Assembly: GCA_020532085.1 (NCBI GenBank)
Contig: JAJBAV010000004.1
Coordinates: 1-64,000, forward strand
DNA: 64,000 nt
Source: Candidatus Cloacimonadota bacterium
GTDB taxonomy: Bacteria; Cloacimonadota; Cloacimonadia; Cloacimonadales; Cloacimonadaceae
Reading direction: 5' to 3'
Positions 37,632-46,833 of the stretch are shown here, piece by piece; within the stretch, counting starts at the first letter, position 1, and each line of letters starts with the position of its first letter. A program made the translations under genes and the position numbers. The notes below the pieces were generated by a model. That model was given only the letters and a program-made list of their open reading frames with translations, had not been told where the DNA came from and did no database searches.

Positions 37632-40451
37632 TTACCGTTGCTCGATTTCCGGCAGCATGATCACGCTGAGCTTGTTCACATCGGTGTTCAGATAGGTTTT
37701 GGCAGCGGCGAGGACACGTTCGCGGCTCAGGCTTTCGTAGTAGCCGGGAAGTTCCAGCCAATCTCCCAGGGGACGGTTCAGCCAGACGCTGGAGTGCAGT
37801 TGCCCCAGCCAGAAGCGGTTGGAGCGGATATCTTCCTGGTATTGCTGCTTCATGGTTTCGCGGGCGGCTGTGATGTACTTTTCCTCCAGCCGGCCGGCCT
37901 TGAGGCTGTCCAGAGTGGCGAAGATGGCGGTGTTAAGCTCGTCCACCCGCGCCGGCGAGCAACCCATGAAAGTGCCCAGAACGCTGTAGGGACGTGGAAA
38001 TTCGGAGGCCATGGTGAAAGCTTGTATGAAGTACACGCCGCTGAGGTCCTCGCGGATGTTCTCGCGCAGTTTTTCGTTCAGCACATACTCCAGGCCGCTC
38101 AGATCCACTTGGTTTTGCAGGCTGTATGCGTATTCCCCGTTGGTAAAATGTGCCACAAAAGCGCGGTCGCTGGAGCCTTTGCGGAAGCGGATCTCGTGGA
38201 TGCCGTCGCGCGGATCCAGGCCTGGATCGACCGGAGTGTCCTGACGCCTGAGCACGGGCAGGTTGCCCAGATAGGCCTGGCAATACTGTTTTAGCTGTTC
38301 TTCGTCGAAAGCACCCACGATGATGAAGCTGAAGTCCGAAAAATCGGCAAAGCGGTCACGGAACACGGCTTCCAGATCGGCCAGTTCCACCGCGTCGAGG
38401 TCCGCGTCGGCCAGATCTGTCTGATAAGGATGGTTGGCGTAAAGTTCCTTGTACATCCTGCTCATAAAGACATTCATCGGGTCCAGGTTGCGGTTTTGGT
38501 AGTATGTTTTCATCCGCTGCACGTGGGAGGCGAAATCCTGCTCATCGAAGCGCGGGGCGGTGGCGTACTGGTAAAGCAGCTGGAACATCAGTTCCATGTC
38601 CTGCGGCGAGCAGGAGGCGTTCACGCTTTCGCTGTAATTGCTCACGCCCAGGCTGGCATTCGCCACTTTGCCGGCGGTGGCTTTGCGCAGCGAGATGGAG
38701 TCAAAGTTGCCGAAGCCAGATTCCTCGATGTAGCCGGATAGCAGTTGGGAAGCGGGAAGCGCGTCCGCGGGATAGCGCGTGTAGCCGCCGGGGCTGACGG
38801 CACGCAACAGCACCTGGTCGTTCTTGAAATCCGTTTTCTTGGCGTAAACTTTCACCCCGTTGGCCAGGGTCCAGATCTTGGTTTGGGTTGCGGTGTCGGT
38901 CTCTTCACTCACGATAGCGGCGAGTGATGGAAAGTCTTTCATGATCGGCTCGTTCACGGTTTTATCTTCGTAAGGAGCGATCTCCAGGCTGTTCACACCG
39001 CGGGCGATCTCCAGCAGGCGTTCCTGCGTGGGATAGGCCAATTCCTCTTTCTGGGGGCCGCTCAGGCCAATGAACATGTTCTTGTCCTGGATCAGCTCCG
39101 CCACCATGGCGTTCACCTCGTCCAGGGATACCAGGTCGATCAGCTCCTGGGTGAGCAGCTGCCGGAATTCCGCGCTGGTAAAGACGTTCTGGTTCGAAAG
39201 GGCGTCCACGATCCCCCAGGCGATGTCGCCGGATTCACGGGTGCCTTGCTCCGCCACCTGACGCTCGGCATCGCGCAGGACGTCGATCTTGGCGCGTTCG
39301 AACTCGCTGGGCATAAAGCCAAAGCGCTGCACCCGTTCCGCTTCGGTGAGAATGGTGCTCAAAGCCTCTTCAGACTTGCCCTGGGTGTACATCGCGAACA
39401 TCATGGAAGCGGACATCGTGCGCAACAGCGGATATTCCGTGGCGGCGGCAAAGGAATAGGGCGGATTGGGTTTTTTGCTGTTTTCCTCCAGACGGTGGTT
39501 GAGCATGGTATAGAACAGCGTGCCTTTCAGGTTGTTGTAATATTCGCCGAAATTGTTGACCCGCTGGACGTCCTTTTTCCACATCACCTGCAGCATGTTG
39601 CTCGGATATTCGGGATCGGTGGTCACGATGGCCTGGGGCGCGAGGTTGGCGGGAACGCTGAAATCCTCTCTGGGGCGGGGATCGACCCGGGCCGGGATGG
39701 CACCAAAGTATTGTTTCACCAGATCCAGCATGGCGTCAGGCTCAAAATCGCCCACGATCACCACGCTTTGGAGGTCTGGACGGTACCAGTCACGGTAAAA
39801 ACGTTTGATGGTGTCATGCCCGAAGCCGCTGATCACCTCGTAAGTGCCGATGGGAGAGCGTTCCGCGTAGCGCGAACCGGCCAGAAACACGGCGTTCTGG
39901 GCATCCCGGACGCGTGAGCCGGCATCCTGCCCGAGCCGCCATTCCTCGATGATCACACCGCGCTCGCGTTCGATCTCGGAAGCCTCGAAACTAAGCTGGT
40001 GGGCCATGTCCGAAAGGATCAGCAGGCCCTGGTTCAGCTTGGCGCTGTCGTCGGTGGGGATCTTCAGTTGATAAACTGTGTAGTCGTAGCTGGTCATGGC
40101 GTTGAGGCCGTTGTAATAGCCCATGCCGATGGAGGAAAGGTAGTTCACCACCTCACTTTTGGCAAAGTTTTTGGTGCCGTTGAAGGCCATGTGTTCCGTG
40201 AAATGTGCCAGTCCGCGCTGATCCTCGTCCTCGTTCACGGAGCCCACATCCACGTAGAGCCGCAGTTCAGCGAGGTTGGCGGGTTTGGGGTTGCGCATGA
40301 TGTAGTACGAGAGTCCATTGTCAAGTTGGCCGGACAGCACGGCGGGGTCCTGCTGCAGGGGGATCTGCATCAGTTCAGCGGGCTGAGCGGCAAGCCCGGC
40401 CAGCAGAGCCGTCAGGATGATGGTTGCGTAAAGCTTTGCGGTGATTTTCAT
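37632..40451 (-). CDS. M16 family (pitrilysin/insulinase) zinc peptidase
   Basis: The 939-residue exported peptidase has a signal peptide (MKITAKLYATIILTALLAGLAAQ) and two M16 halves. The N-terminal half carries the inverted zinc motif HFTEH (83-87) and a downstream Glu in ERERGVIIEEW. The C-terminal half (from about 500) lacks it, as usual, and has the typical YQNRNLDPMNVF and FIIVGAFDEEQLKQY segments. Such two-domain M16B enzymes degrade peptides in the periplasm. It is 16 bases downstream of a lipoprotein gene, so the two probably form an operon. Ribosome binding: AAAGGA, slightly far from the ATG. Confidence 0.93.
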   Translation of the reverse strand: MKITAKLYATIILTALLAGLAAQPAELMQIPLQQDPAVLSGQLDNGLSYYIMRNPKPANLAELRLYVDVGSVNEDEDQRGLAHFTEHMAFNGTKNFAKSEVVNYLSSIGMGYYNGLNAMTSYDYTVYQLKIPTDDSAKLNQGLLILSDMAHQLSFEASEIERERGVIIEEWRLGQDAGSRVRDAQNAVFLAGSRYAERSPIGTYEVISGFGHDTIKRFYRDWYRPDLQSVVIVGDFEPDAMLDLVKQYFGAIPARVDPRPREDFSVPANLAPQAIVTTDPEYPSNMLQVMWKKDVQRVNNFGEYYNNLKGTLFYTMLNHRLEENSKKPNPPYSFAAATEYPLLRTMSASMMFAMYTQGKSEEALSTILTEAERVQRFGFMPSEFERAKIDVLRDAERQVAEQGTRESGDIAWGIVDALSNQNVFTSAEFRQLLTQELIDLVSLDEVNAMVAELIQDKNMFIGLSGPQKEELAYPTQERLLEIARGVNSLEIAPYEDKTVNEPIMKDFPSLAAIVSEETDTATQTKIWTLANGVKVYAKKTDFKNDQVLLRAVSPGGYTRYPADALPASQLLSGYIEESGFGNFDSISLRKATAGKVANASLGVSNYSESVNASCSPQDMELMFQLLYQYATAPRFDEQDFASHVQRMKTYYQNRNLDPMNVFMSRMYKELYANHPYQTDLADADLDAVELADLEAVFRDRFADFSDFSFIIVGAFDEEQLKQYCQAYLGNLPVLRRQDTPVDPGLDPRDGIHEIRFRKGSSDRAFVAHFTNGEYAYSLQNQVDLSGLEYVLNEKLRENIREDLSGVYFIQAFTMASEFPRPYSVLGTFMGCSPARVDELNTAIFATLDSLKAGRLEEKYITAARETMKQQYQEDIRSNRFWLGQLHSSVWLNRPLGDWLELPGYYESLSRERVLAAAKTYLNTDVNKLSVIMLPEIEQR

Positions 40452-40467
40452 GGTTCGGATGTGTCCT

Positions 40468-41088
40468 TTATTCTGGATCGCTGAGGGTGATCAGGAACTG
40501 CTGGTCCACCTGCAGGATGTTGGTGGGGTCTCCGTAGGTGTAGGTGGTGCCATCCACCATGCGCACGGTGGCATAATAGTAGAAGTTGTTGCTGTTGGTG
40601 GCATATTCCACAGGCAGATAGGCGAATCTTCCGGAATCTATGGCCCCCAGGTCGTGGGAGGCGACCACGCCCACGAAATTGTGTTTGTAGAGGGTGGCCT
40701 GGGCCACAGCCTGGCTGCTGTTGTTCACCACTTTGAAGCTGGCCCGGTTGGGGTTGATGTAGGCTGTCAGGGTCTCACCGGCGCGGATCTCCACCCGGGT
40801 GGTGTCGGTGAAGGTCTCGTTTTCCTCGTCGTAGATCTGGTAGGTTTCGCCCACCAGGCGCACTGGCACTTCCACCCTCACGTCCGGGTTGAGGATGTGC
40901 TGGTTGCCGGTTGCCACGGCGAAAATGTGTTCCGCGCCGGCCGGGATGGCCAGTTCATCCTCTTCGCCCAGGGTAACATAGACCGGATATGAGGTCTGGT
41001 TGAGCACGCGGAAACTGCCGCCTGATTCACAGGCGGTGAGGAACAGGATCGCCAGCAGCGGCAAGAGCAGCAGATAAGCTCGCTTCAT
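40468..41088 (-). CDS. Lipoprotein upstream of the M16 peptidase
   Basis: The 206-residue product has a type II signal (MKRAYLLLLPLLAILFLTAC, lipobox LTAC) and GAGGTG before the ATG. The mature part is all-beta, with two short Ig-like units (FRVLNQTSYPVYVTLGEEDEL and FKVVNNSSQAVAQATLY) whose NQTSYPV/NNSSQAV strands suggest an internal duplication. It is the first gene of the operon with the M16 peptidase and has a TTGAC promoter box at 41184. It may hold or regulate the peptidase, but nothing in the sequence proves it. Confidence 0.8.
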   Translation of the reverse strand: MKRAYLLLLPLLAILFLTACESGGSFRVLNQTSYPVYVTLGEEDELAIPAGAEHIFAVATGNQHILNPDVRVEVPVRLVGETYQIYDEENETFTDTTRVEIRAGETLTAYINPNRASFKVVNNSSQAVAQATLYKHNFVGVVASHDLGAIDSGRFAYLPVEYATNSNNFYYYATVRMVDGTTYTYGDPTNILQVDQQFLITLSDPE

Positions 41089-41160
41089 GATAACACCTCT
41101 TTGTCGTTAAAGTCGTTGCCAGTCCATATCATCAGGCTGGTTTAAAAACCTTTTCCGGCC

Positions 41161-41189
41161 CAGCTTTTACCCCGCTGTCCTGATGTCAA
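41161..41189 (-). promoter_or_regulatory. Probable promoter of the lipoprotein/M16 operon
   Basis: TTGACA (41189-41184), 17 bases, AAGCTG (41166-41161). The -10 hexamer is poor but the TG is at the usual distance. Confidence 0.4.
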
Positions 41190-41275
41190 GGATTATCTTG
41201 GCCCTCGCGCCGGAGGCCGAAACGGCCCTGAATCCGTTCAGGGTGCCGCTCGCGCTGCCGAGACCCAGGTTTTGC

Positions 41276-41305
41276 TTGACATTCCTGGCCGGAAGATCCG
41301 CTTTG
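41276..41305 (+). promoter_or_regulatory. Probable promoter of the methyltransferase gene
   Basis: TTGACA (41276-41281), 17 bases, CGCTTTG (41299-41305). It is divergent from the lipoprotein promoter. The two together account for what I can see in the 41089-41389 gap. Confidence 0.4.
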
Positions 41306-41389
41306 GCGCGGGGATCGATGCCCGCCAGCAAGCGTTTCCCTGCTGTCCATGATGTTTGAAACCCAACGCGGCGGGAAAAGGAGCGCCTG

Positions 41390-42136
41390 ATGACAAATGA
41401 CTCCAGCAACCGGCTCTATGCCGATCTGGCCTGGCTCTGGCCACTCTGGGGAGATCCGGCCACAGAATACGCCGCCTATTGCGAATTCATGGTGAAAGGC
41501 CTGCGCCGCCACGCCCGGAGGGAATTGAAAACCCTGCTGAACGCCGGTTGCGGCGGCGGCAAGAACCTCTTCACCCTGCGCAAACACTTCCAGGTGACCG
41601 GGCTGGACCTCAGCGAACAGATGCTGGCCCTGGCGGCGGAGCTCAATCCCTGCTGCGAACTGCTCCGGGGCGATCTGCGCGATTATGGGCTGGACCGCGA
41701 GTTTGACGCCGTCTTCCTCGACGACGCCATCTCCTATCTGCTCACCGAGGATGACTTGGAACGCTCTTTCCGCCAGGCTTTCAAACATTTGGCCCCGGGC
41801 GGGGTGCTGGCCTTTAGCATCGACGCCACCTCCGAGAATTTCCAAAACCGGCGCACCCAGGTCTTCCAATCCATCCCCTCAGAGAAATATCCGGACACCG
41901 AAGTCACCTATATCACAAACGATTACCTGCAGGCTGACGGCAGCGTGTCCAACACCTTCATCTACCTGATCCGCCGGAACGGAGAACTGCGGATCGAGAC
42001 CGACCAGCACGTCTGCGGCCTGTTTCCACTTGAAACCTGGCGGTACTTGCTGGAGCGAACAGGTTTTCAAATCGCGCGGGATGATTACGAAGAAAACGGA
42101 GACCAATACCCCAGCTTTTTCTGCCTGAAACCCTGA
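41390..42136 (+). CDS. Class I SAM-dependent methyltransferase
   Basis: The 248-residue protein has the Rossmann motifs of class I methyltransferases: motif I LLNAGCGGGKNLF (about 45-57), motif II VTGLDLSEQML with the ribose-binding Asp, the acidic loop GDLRDYGLDREFDAVFLDDAISYL and motif IV HLAPGGVLAFSID. AAGGAG lies before the ATG. Motifs match the small-molecule (Methyltransf_25/11) type. The target cannot be told. It is a single-gene unit: divergent from the lipoprotein/M16 operon and convergent with the gene at 42246, with palindromic element copy 3 filling the gap between stops. Confidence 0.88.
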   Translation: MTNDSSNRLYADLAWLWPLWGDPATEYAAYCEFMVKGLRRHARRELKTLLNAGCGGGKNLFTLRKHFQVTGLDLSEQMLALAAELNPCCELLRGDLRDYGLDREFDAVFLDDAISYLLTEDDLERSFRQAFKHLAPGGVLAFSIDATSENFQNRRTQVFQSIPSEKYPDTEVTYITNDYLQADGSVSNTFIYLIRRNGELRIETDQHVCGLFPLETWRYLLERTGFQIARDDYEENGDQYPSFFCLKP

Positions 42137-42140
42137 CCGG

Positions 42141-42227
42141 CTCTAAATATCAATACGGTATCAATACGGAATCAATACGGATTTCATCCGTAATGATTCC
42201 GTATTGATACCGTATTGATATTGGGAG
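42141..42227. repeat. Interspersed palindromic element, copy 3
   Basis: It starts 5 bases after the methyltransferase stop and ends 18 bases before the stop of the convergent gene. It is identical to copy 2 from AATATC (42146) to GATATT (42222). Only the outer left flank differs (CTCTA against CTCCC in copy 1). Its place between convergent stops would suit a bidirectional terminator, but no T tract follows. Confidence 0.92.
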
Positions 42228-42245
42228 CGACCCGGGATTTGGCTG

Positions 42246-45200
42246 TCATTTGACGATGACGAACTTGCCCACTTTGATCCTGTTGTCGGCCTTGTTTTGC
42301 ACGGAGAAGAGATAGACGCCGGGGGCAATGATCTGGTTGTGGCGGGAAAGCAGGTCCCAGGCGTGGATGCCGCTGGCGGAAAGGCCGTGTTCGGTGGCTT
42401 TGGAGACCGAGATCACGTCTTCCTGACAGGCTCCGTCGTGATCGATCTCGCGCACGAGGTCGCCAGCCAGGGTATAAACGCGGATCACGCAGCGCGCGGG
42501 CAGGTTCACGAACCACATCCTGCGGCTTTTGTCGCCGTTGGGGTCGTTGGGCCTGCGGCCGTCGAAGGCGCAGCTGCCCAGATAGGGATTGGGAACCACG
42601 TAGATGTTTTCCATGTCCTCGCGGGCCAGGGCGCCGGGAAAGAAGACCAGCATGTTGGCGTCGGGATCGCGTCCGGTTTCCAGAAAATTGAGCTCGTGCA
42701 CGGGAATGCCGCGATCGAAGGCAGTTACGGCCACGTAGCATTCCCTGCCCTTGGGCGGGTGCGGGATCGAAGCGTGGTAATACCTGCGGGACAAGCGTTT
42801 CTGCCTTAAAAGTGACAAGGCCGAATCATCCCCGCCTGAGCCCGGGATGGAGTTTTGGCCACCGTGCCCGGGCAGGGGGATGAGTTTTGTATCCAGGAGG
42901 GCGTCGTAGATCTCGGCGCGCATCTGGGGATGCTTGAACAACCGGGCCTGCAGGGCCAGGACCAGATCCGCCGGCGCGCCGGGATAAAGAAGGGCGATGC
43001 GCCGGGCCTCCAGTTCCAGTTCCCGGCTCCATTCCACCTCCGGCGCGTAGATGGGCCAGCCGTAAAACAGATCGTCCGGATTGGTCGCGTAGGCGTAGTT
43101 TTCGTCCAGGCAGGTGTAGAGGCCGTAAGCGTCCGAATCCTGCCAGGCATTGGGGTTGGGCAGGCCTTTGTCCACGCCGAGATAGCCGCCGTAATCCACG
43201 AAGAGCGAGTCCGCGCCGGGGCAGCTGCTGTTCACCGCGTAATCTGAAAGGTCGCGCGGGGTTTCGGCCTTGTCCCAGCGTTCAACAAGCACCCAGTCTT
43301 CCTGCGAGCCGCTGCCGCTGCGGCTCCAGAGGCCGTAGCCCTGGAAATCGTGGCGCAGCCTGAAAGCGGTGTAGGGATTCACCCTGGCCTCGGGGTTGAA
43401 GACGAAGGTGGGATCGTTCAGCCGGGGCTGAAACTCCTCGGGAAAGCCGCTCCAGTCCACCCAGAGGGGATCGCTGTCCAGGCCGGGCCGGAAATTCGGA
43501 CCGGAGGGGTCCTGCCAGCCGATGTCATCACTGCCCACGGTCATGGGATCGTAGCTGAATTCGCCGCGGTTATCCCAGTAAAGGTCGATGCTGTTGCCGT
43601 TGTCCGCCAGTTCGGCAAAGAGTTTGGGGATGGCCGGCGGTTCGGGTGGGCTGTAGTGGGGAAAAGTGTCCGGAAGCACCACCGTAACAAGGGTTTGGGC
43701 GCGTCCGTAGATCTCCATGGCCCAGCGCGCCGTGCGTTTCAGTTCCTCCATCGTCTCGCCGGGAAACAGCGCCACCACGATCTTCATGGTCTTGCCCGGA
43801 GCCAGGTCCCAGCGTTTGTGGTAAACGCCCCCTTCGATCTCGTTGAAGTCCGAGCTGCCGGGTTGCGCGCCGTAAAAAGCAAAGAGGAAGCGGGTGTCCG
43901 TGGGGGTGGGCTGCACGAATTCCATCTGCTCCAGCGCTTCCGGGCGCAGGGGCTGGAAGTTCGTGGGATTGGGATTGCGGCCCGTGAGCAGCCAGTATTT
44001 TTCGTTGGCGGTGAGCCGGGGGGCATAGTTGAAGGAAAGGGGATCGGCGTCGTGCGGTCCGTTCACGCCGCTCCAATACCAGCAGTGAAAGCGGAGCAGA
44101 TCGGGGTCCGGAGTGCAAACCCGGGCGCCCATGATGCCGCAGGTGAGTCCGCCATCGAAATCGGCGTCGCGCGTGAAGGCAAATTCGTAGCCCACACCCT
44201 TCACATAGCCGGAAATGTCGTCGCTGGCCTTTTCCCCGCCCATCACCTGCGGCCCGCAGTCCGAATCCACGTAGATGCCCATACAGCAGTCGAACAGCGT
44301 GTCCCGGGTGGCGAGGTTCATGTTGGTGATGTCAAACTCGATGTAAACCAAGTTCTTGATGTAGTCGTAGCTCCACTGGTAGGACATCTGCCGCACCCGG
44401 ATATTCAGGGGATAATGCCGGTTTTGGCCGCGGCTGATGCCCAGATCCCTGTCTCCGGGTGTGCCAAAGGGACAGTAGTCGTAATAGTAAGAGATGAAAT
44501 CCTGCTCGGAAACCGGGGCCCCGTCTTCATCCACCTGGCCGTCGGAATCGTCGTCGCAGGGCTGGGCGAAGTTGTAGGAGGCGTTGCTGAGGTCGCTCAG
44601 GTCCATAAAGCCCAGGGGAAACCAGATCTCGGAATTGAAGCCGGAGGTGATGGCTTCGTAGTTATCCGTCTGATGGATGCGCAAACCGCCGAAAGCGCTG
44701 AACTGGCGGGGAAGTTCGTCCGCGCCGCGCAGGGGAAAGCTGTAGCCGATGAAATCTTCATCGATGACGCCGTCGCCGTCGTCATCCTCCCCGCGTTTGT
44801 GATAGCGGCTGCTGGCGGTGATGATCTGGTCGGTGGAGTTGCAGGCCAGATAGAGGTCCTGAACGTCCGGGTTGCCAGCCACCAGAGGGTTGTAAGCCGG
44901 CAGGAGTTCATGCACGTTGAGCACGCTGTCCTCGCCGATCGTGACCAGGGTGTCCACCACCGGCACCATCCAGGGTTGCCAGTCCGGGCTTCCTTCCGCC
45001 ACCGTGCCGGAGCTGTCCGCGCTGGGATGCAGCGACTGCCAGTACAGTCTGCGCCCGGCTTCGTCCCGGCGGTATTTTTTGGCCCCAAACCACAAGCTGC
45101 CCTGAAAGAGATAATCCACTCCGCTGCCGCCAGGGTATTCCAGGGATGGATACTGCTCGCCAGTGGCCCCGCCACTGCCGAAATAGCCGAAATTGCTCAC

Positions 45201-45347
45201 CCGCAGCCAGATGTTGCCCACATTGTGATACCGGGATGTGTCCAGCCTCTTCACGCTGTCCGCGCGCTCCTTACCCAAACCTGCCAAACGGCCAAAAGCC
45301 AGCAGCAGGGCCAGGATGAGCATCAGAGTGGCTGTGCGTGGGCGCAT
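42246..45347 (-). CDS. Large exported protein with sorting-like C-terminus
   Basis: I choose ATG 45347: GGGGAG lies 5 bases upstream and the product then opens with a signal peptide (MRPRTATLMLILALLLAFGRLAGLG). The frame is open 58 codons further up, without signal or ribosome binding site. The 1033-residue protein has several D-x-D-x-D-G motifs (DDDGDGVIDEDF, DDDSDGQVDEDG) typical of calcium-binding thrombospondin-3/dockerin-like turns, and a C-terminal domain (VVPNPYLG...RVYTLAGDLVREI...GVYLFSV...KFVIVK) of the FlgD-Ig-like sorting type. Proteins of this plan are frequent in FCB genomes, but none I know has a described function. It is a single gene, divergent from purA. Confidence 0.85.
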   Translation of the reverse strand: MRPRTATLMLILALLLAFGRLAGLGKERADSVKRLDTSRYHNVGNIWLRVSNFGYFGSGGATGEQYPSLEYPGGSGVDYLFQGSLWFGAKKYRRDEAGRRLYWQSLHPSADSSGTVAEGSPDWQPWMVPVVDTLVTIGEDSVLNVHELLPAYNPLVAGNPDVQDLYLACNSTDQIITASSRYHKRGEDDDGDGVIDEDFIGYSFPLRGADELPRQFSAFGGLRIHQTDNYEAITSGFNSEIWFPLGFMDLSDLSNASYNFAQPCDDDSDGQVDEDGAPVSEQDFISYYYDYCPFGTPGDRDLGISRGQNRHYPLNIRVRQMSYQWSYDYIKNLVYIEFDITNMNLATRDTLFDCCMGIYVDSDCGPQVMGGEKASDDISGYVKGVGYEFAFTRDADFDGGLTCGIMGARVCTPDPDLLRFHCWYWSGVNGPHDADPLSFNYAPRLTANEKYWLLTGRNPNPTNFQPLRPEALEQMEFVQPTPTDTRFLFAFYGAQPGSSDFNEIEGGVYHKRWDLAPGKTMKIVVALFPGETMEELKRTARWAMEIYGRAQTLVTVVLPDTFPHYSPPEPPAIPKLFAELADNGNSIDLYWDNRGEFSYDPMTVGSDDIGWQDPSGPNFRPGLDSDPLWVDWSGFPEEFQPRLNDPTFVFNPEARVNPYTAFRLRHDFQGYGLWSRSGSGSQEDWVLVERWDKAETPRDLSDYAVNSSCPGADSLFVDYGGYLGVDKGLPNPNAWQDSDAYGLYTCLDENYAYATNPDDLFYGWPIYAPEVEWSRELELEARRIALLYPGAPADLVLALQARLFKHPQMRAEIYDALLDTKLIPLPGHGGQNSIPGSGGDDSALSLLRQKRLSRRYYHASIPHPPKGRECYVAVTAFDRGIPVHELNFLETGRDPDANMLVFFPGALAREDMENIYVVPNPYLGSCAFDGRRPNDPNGDKSRRMWFVNLPARCVIRVYTLAGDLVREIDHDGACQEDVISVSKATEHGLSASGIHAWDLLSRHNQIIAPGVYLFSVQNKADNRIKVGKFVIVK

Positions 45348-45374
45348 CATTCTCCCCATGGCCAATGTTTGGTT

Positions 45375-45404
45375 CACATTTGAGAAATATCCAATATATG
45401 TCAA
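45375..45404 (-). promoter_or_regulatory. Probable promoter of the 1033-aa exported protein
   Basis: TTGACA (45404-45399), 17 bases, AAATGT (45381-45376), G. It lies 28 bases ahead of the chosen ATG, which supports that start over the longer frame. Confidence 0.45.
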
Positions 45405-45506
45405 GGTAAATCCCGGCCCTGCCAAATCCGGTACGGGATCCCAGTCCGTAAAACGAATCCGGGGTTGTGGTTGGCCGGGACACGCGCATCGGGGCCAAGA
45501 AATAAT

Positions 45507-45536
45507 TTGACAGAAAAACATCCGGGTAAAATAATG
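45507..45536 (+). promoter_or_regulatory. purA promoter
   Basis: TTGACA (45507-45512), 17 bases, AATAAT (45530-45535), then G. This is the best match to a consensus promoter in the window and would start RNA about 20 bases ahead of purA. Confidence 0.65.
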
Positions 45537-45562
45537 CCTTTACGAACGCAAGGGAGCGATAA

Positions 45563-46816
45563 ATGAGTTCATTAACGGTGCTGGGCTGCATGTGGGGTGA
45601 CGAGGGCAAAGCGAAGATCGTCGATTTTTTGGGCGCGGACGCCGATGTGGTGGCGCGTTTTCAGGGCGGGGCGAATGCCGGACACACGATAGTTTTGAAC
45701 GAAGCCAAATATGTATTTCACACGGTGCCTTCGGGCATCCTCTATCCCAAGGCCAGATGCGTGATCGGCGCCGGCACGGTGATCGATCCCCACGGCCTGC
45801 GCGAAGAGATGAAGGCGCTGATGAGCCAGGGCATAGATTTTGGCGGCCGGATGTTCATCGATGTCCGCGCCGGGCTGGTGCTGCCGCTGCACAAAGAACT
45901 GGACGGCAGCACGGAAGAGGAATTGGGCGCCAGCAAGATCGGCACCACAGGCAAGGGGATCGGCCCCGCCTACGCGGATCAGGCGGCCCGCAGCGGCCTG
46001 CGCTTCGGAGACCTGGGCCATCCTGACTGGCTGAAGCAGCGCCTGATCAGCCTTTACGCCTTTCATGACCTTGAGCCCCGCGATCTGGCAGGCGAGCTGA
46101 AGCAGCTTGCAGACGTGTGGGATTTTCTCAAGCCCTATGCCGCCCAGGCGGATGAACTGGTGCGCGCTTCTTACCTGGCCGGCGCATCCGTCCTGTTCGA
46201 GGGCGCCCAGGGCACGCTGCTGGACCTCACTTACGGCACCTATCCCTATGTAACGTCGTCACATACCACCACCGGTGGGGCCAGCACGGGCATCGGTTTT
46301 CCCCCGCGCTGGCTGGACAAGATCCTGGGAGTTTACAAAGCCTACGCCACCCGGGTGGGGGAAGGGCCTTTTCCCACCGAACTTTTCGACGCCACCGCCG
46401 AGCGCATCCGCACAGTGGGCAACGAGTTCGGCGCCACCACCGGCCGGCCCAGAAGAATAGGCTGGTTCGATGCCGTGGCCGCCAAATACACCGCCGCCCT
46501 GAACGGCCTGGACGCAATGGCCCTGACACTTTTGGACGTGCTGAGCGGCTTGCCGGAACTTAAGATCTGCACCGGTTACTGGCTGGACGGCAAGAAACTG
46601 CCCGGTTACGCGCCCCATCCGCTGGACCTGGAACGGCTGGAGCCAGAATACCTCAGCTTGCCGGGTTGGGAAGCCGATCTTGGCAAAATCCGCAGCCTCT
46701 CCCGCCTGCCCAGGGCGGCCAAGGATTATCTGGAGGCGGTCCAGGACCTCGTGGAAGTTCCCATCAAGCTGGTATCGGTGGGCAAGGACCGCACTCAAAC
46801 CATTGTTGTAAAGTGA
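45563..46816 (+). CDS. purA: Adenylosuccinate synthetase
   Basis: The 417-residue GTP-dependent enzyme joins IMP and aspartate in AMP synthesis. Motifs: the phosphate loop CMWGDEGKAK (usually WGDEGKGK, one Gly is Ala), QGGANAGHTI, the GTTGKGIGPAYADQAARSGLR signature with catalytic residues, EGAQGTLLD and YPYVTSSHTT. Length is normal. GGGAG before the ATG. It starts a long plus-strand run. The next gene is 17 bases downstream, with its own ribosome binding site. Confidence 0.97.
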   Translation: MSSLTVLGCMWGDEGKAKIVDFLGADADVVARFQGGANAGHTIVLNEAKYVFHTVPSGILYPKARCVIGAGTVIDPHGLREEMKALMSQGIDFGGRMFIDVRAGLVLPLHKELDGSTEEELGASKIGTTGKGIGPAYADQAARSGLRFGDLGHPDWLKQRLISLYAFHDLEPRDLAGELKQLADVWDFLKPYAAQADELVRASYLAGASVLFEGAQGTLLDLTYGTYPYVTSSHTTTGGASTGIGFPPRWLDKILGVYKAYATRVGEGPFPTELFDATAERIRTVGNEFGATTGRPRRIGWFDAVAAKYTAALNGLDAMALTLLDVLSGLPELKICTGYWLDGKKLPGYAPHPLDLERLEPEYLSLPGWEADLGKIRSLSRLPRAAKDYLEAVQDLVEVPIKLVSVGKDRTQTIVVK

Positions 46817-46833
46817 TATAAGGAGATTATGCC

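Noticed and set aside
43350-45383. 677-codon plus-strand frame opposite the 1033-aa exported protein
   Set aside because: The opposite strand has the ribosome binding site, promoter box, signal peptide and sorting domain; this frame has none.
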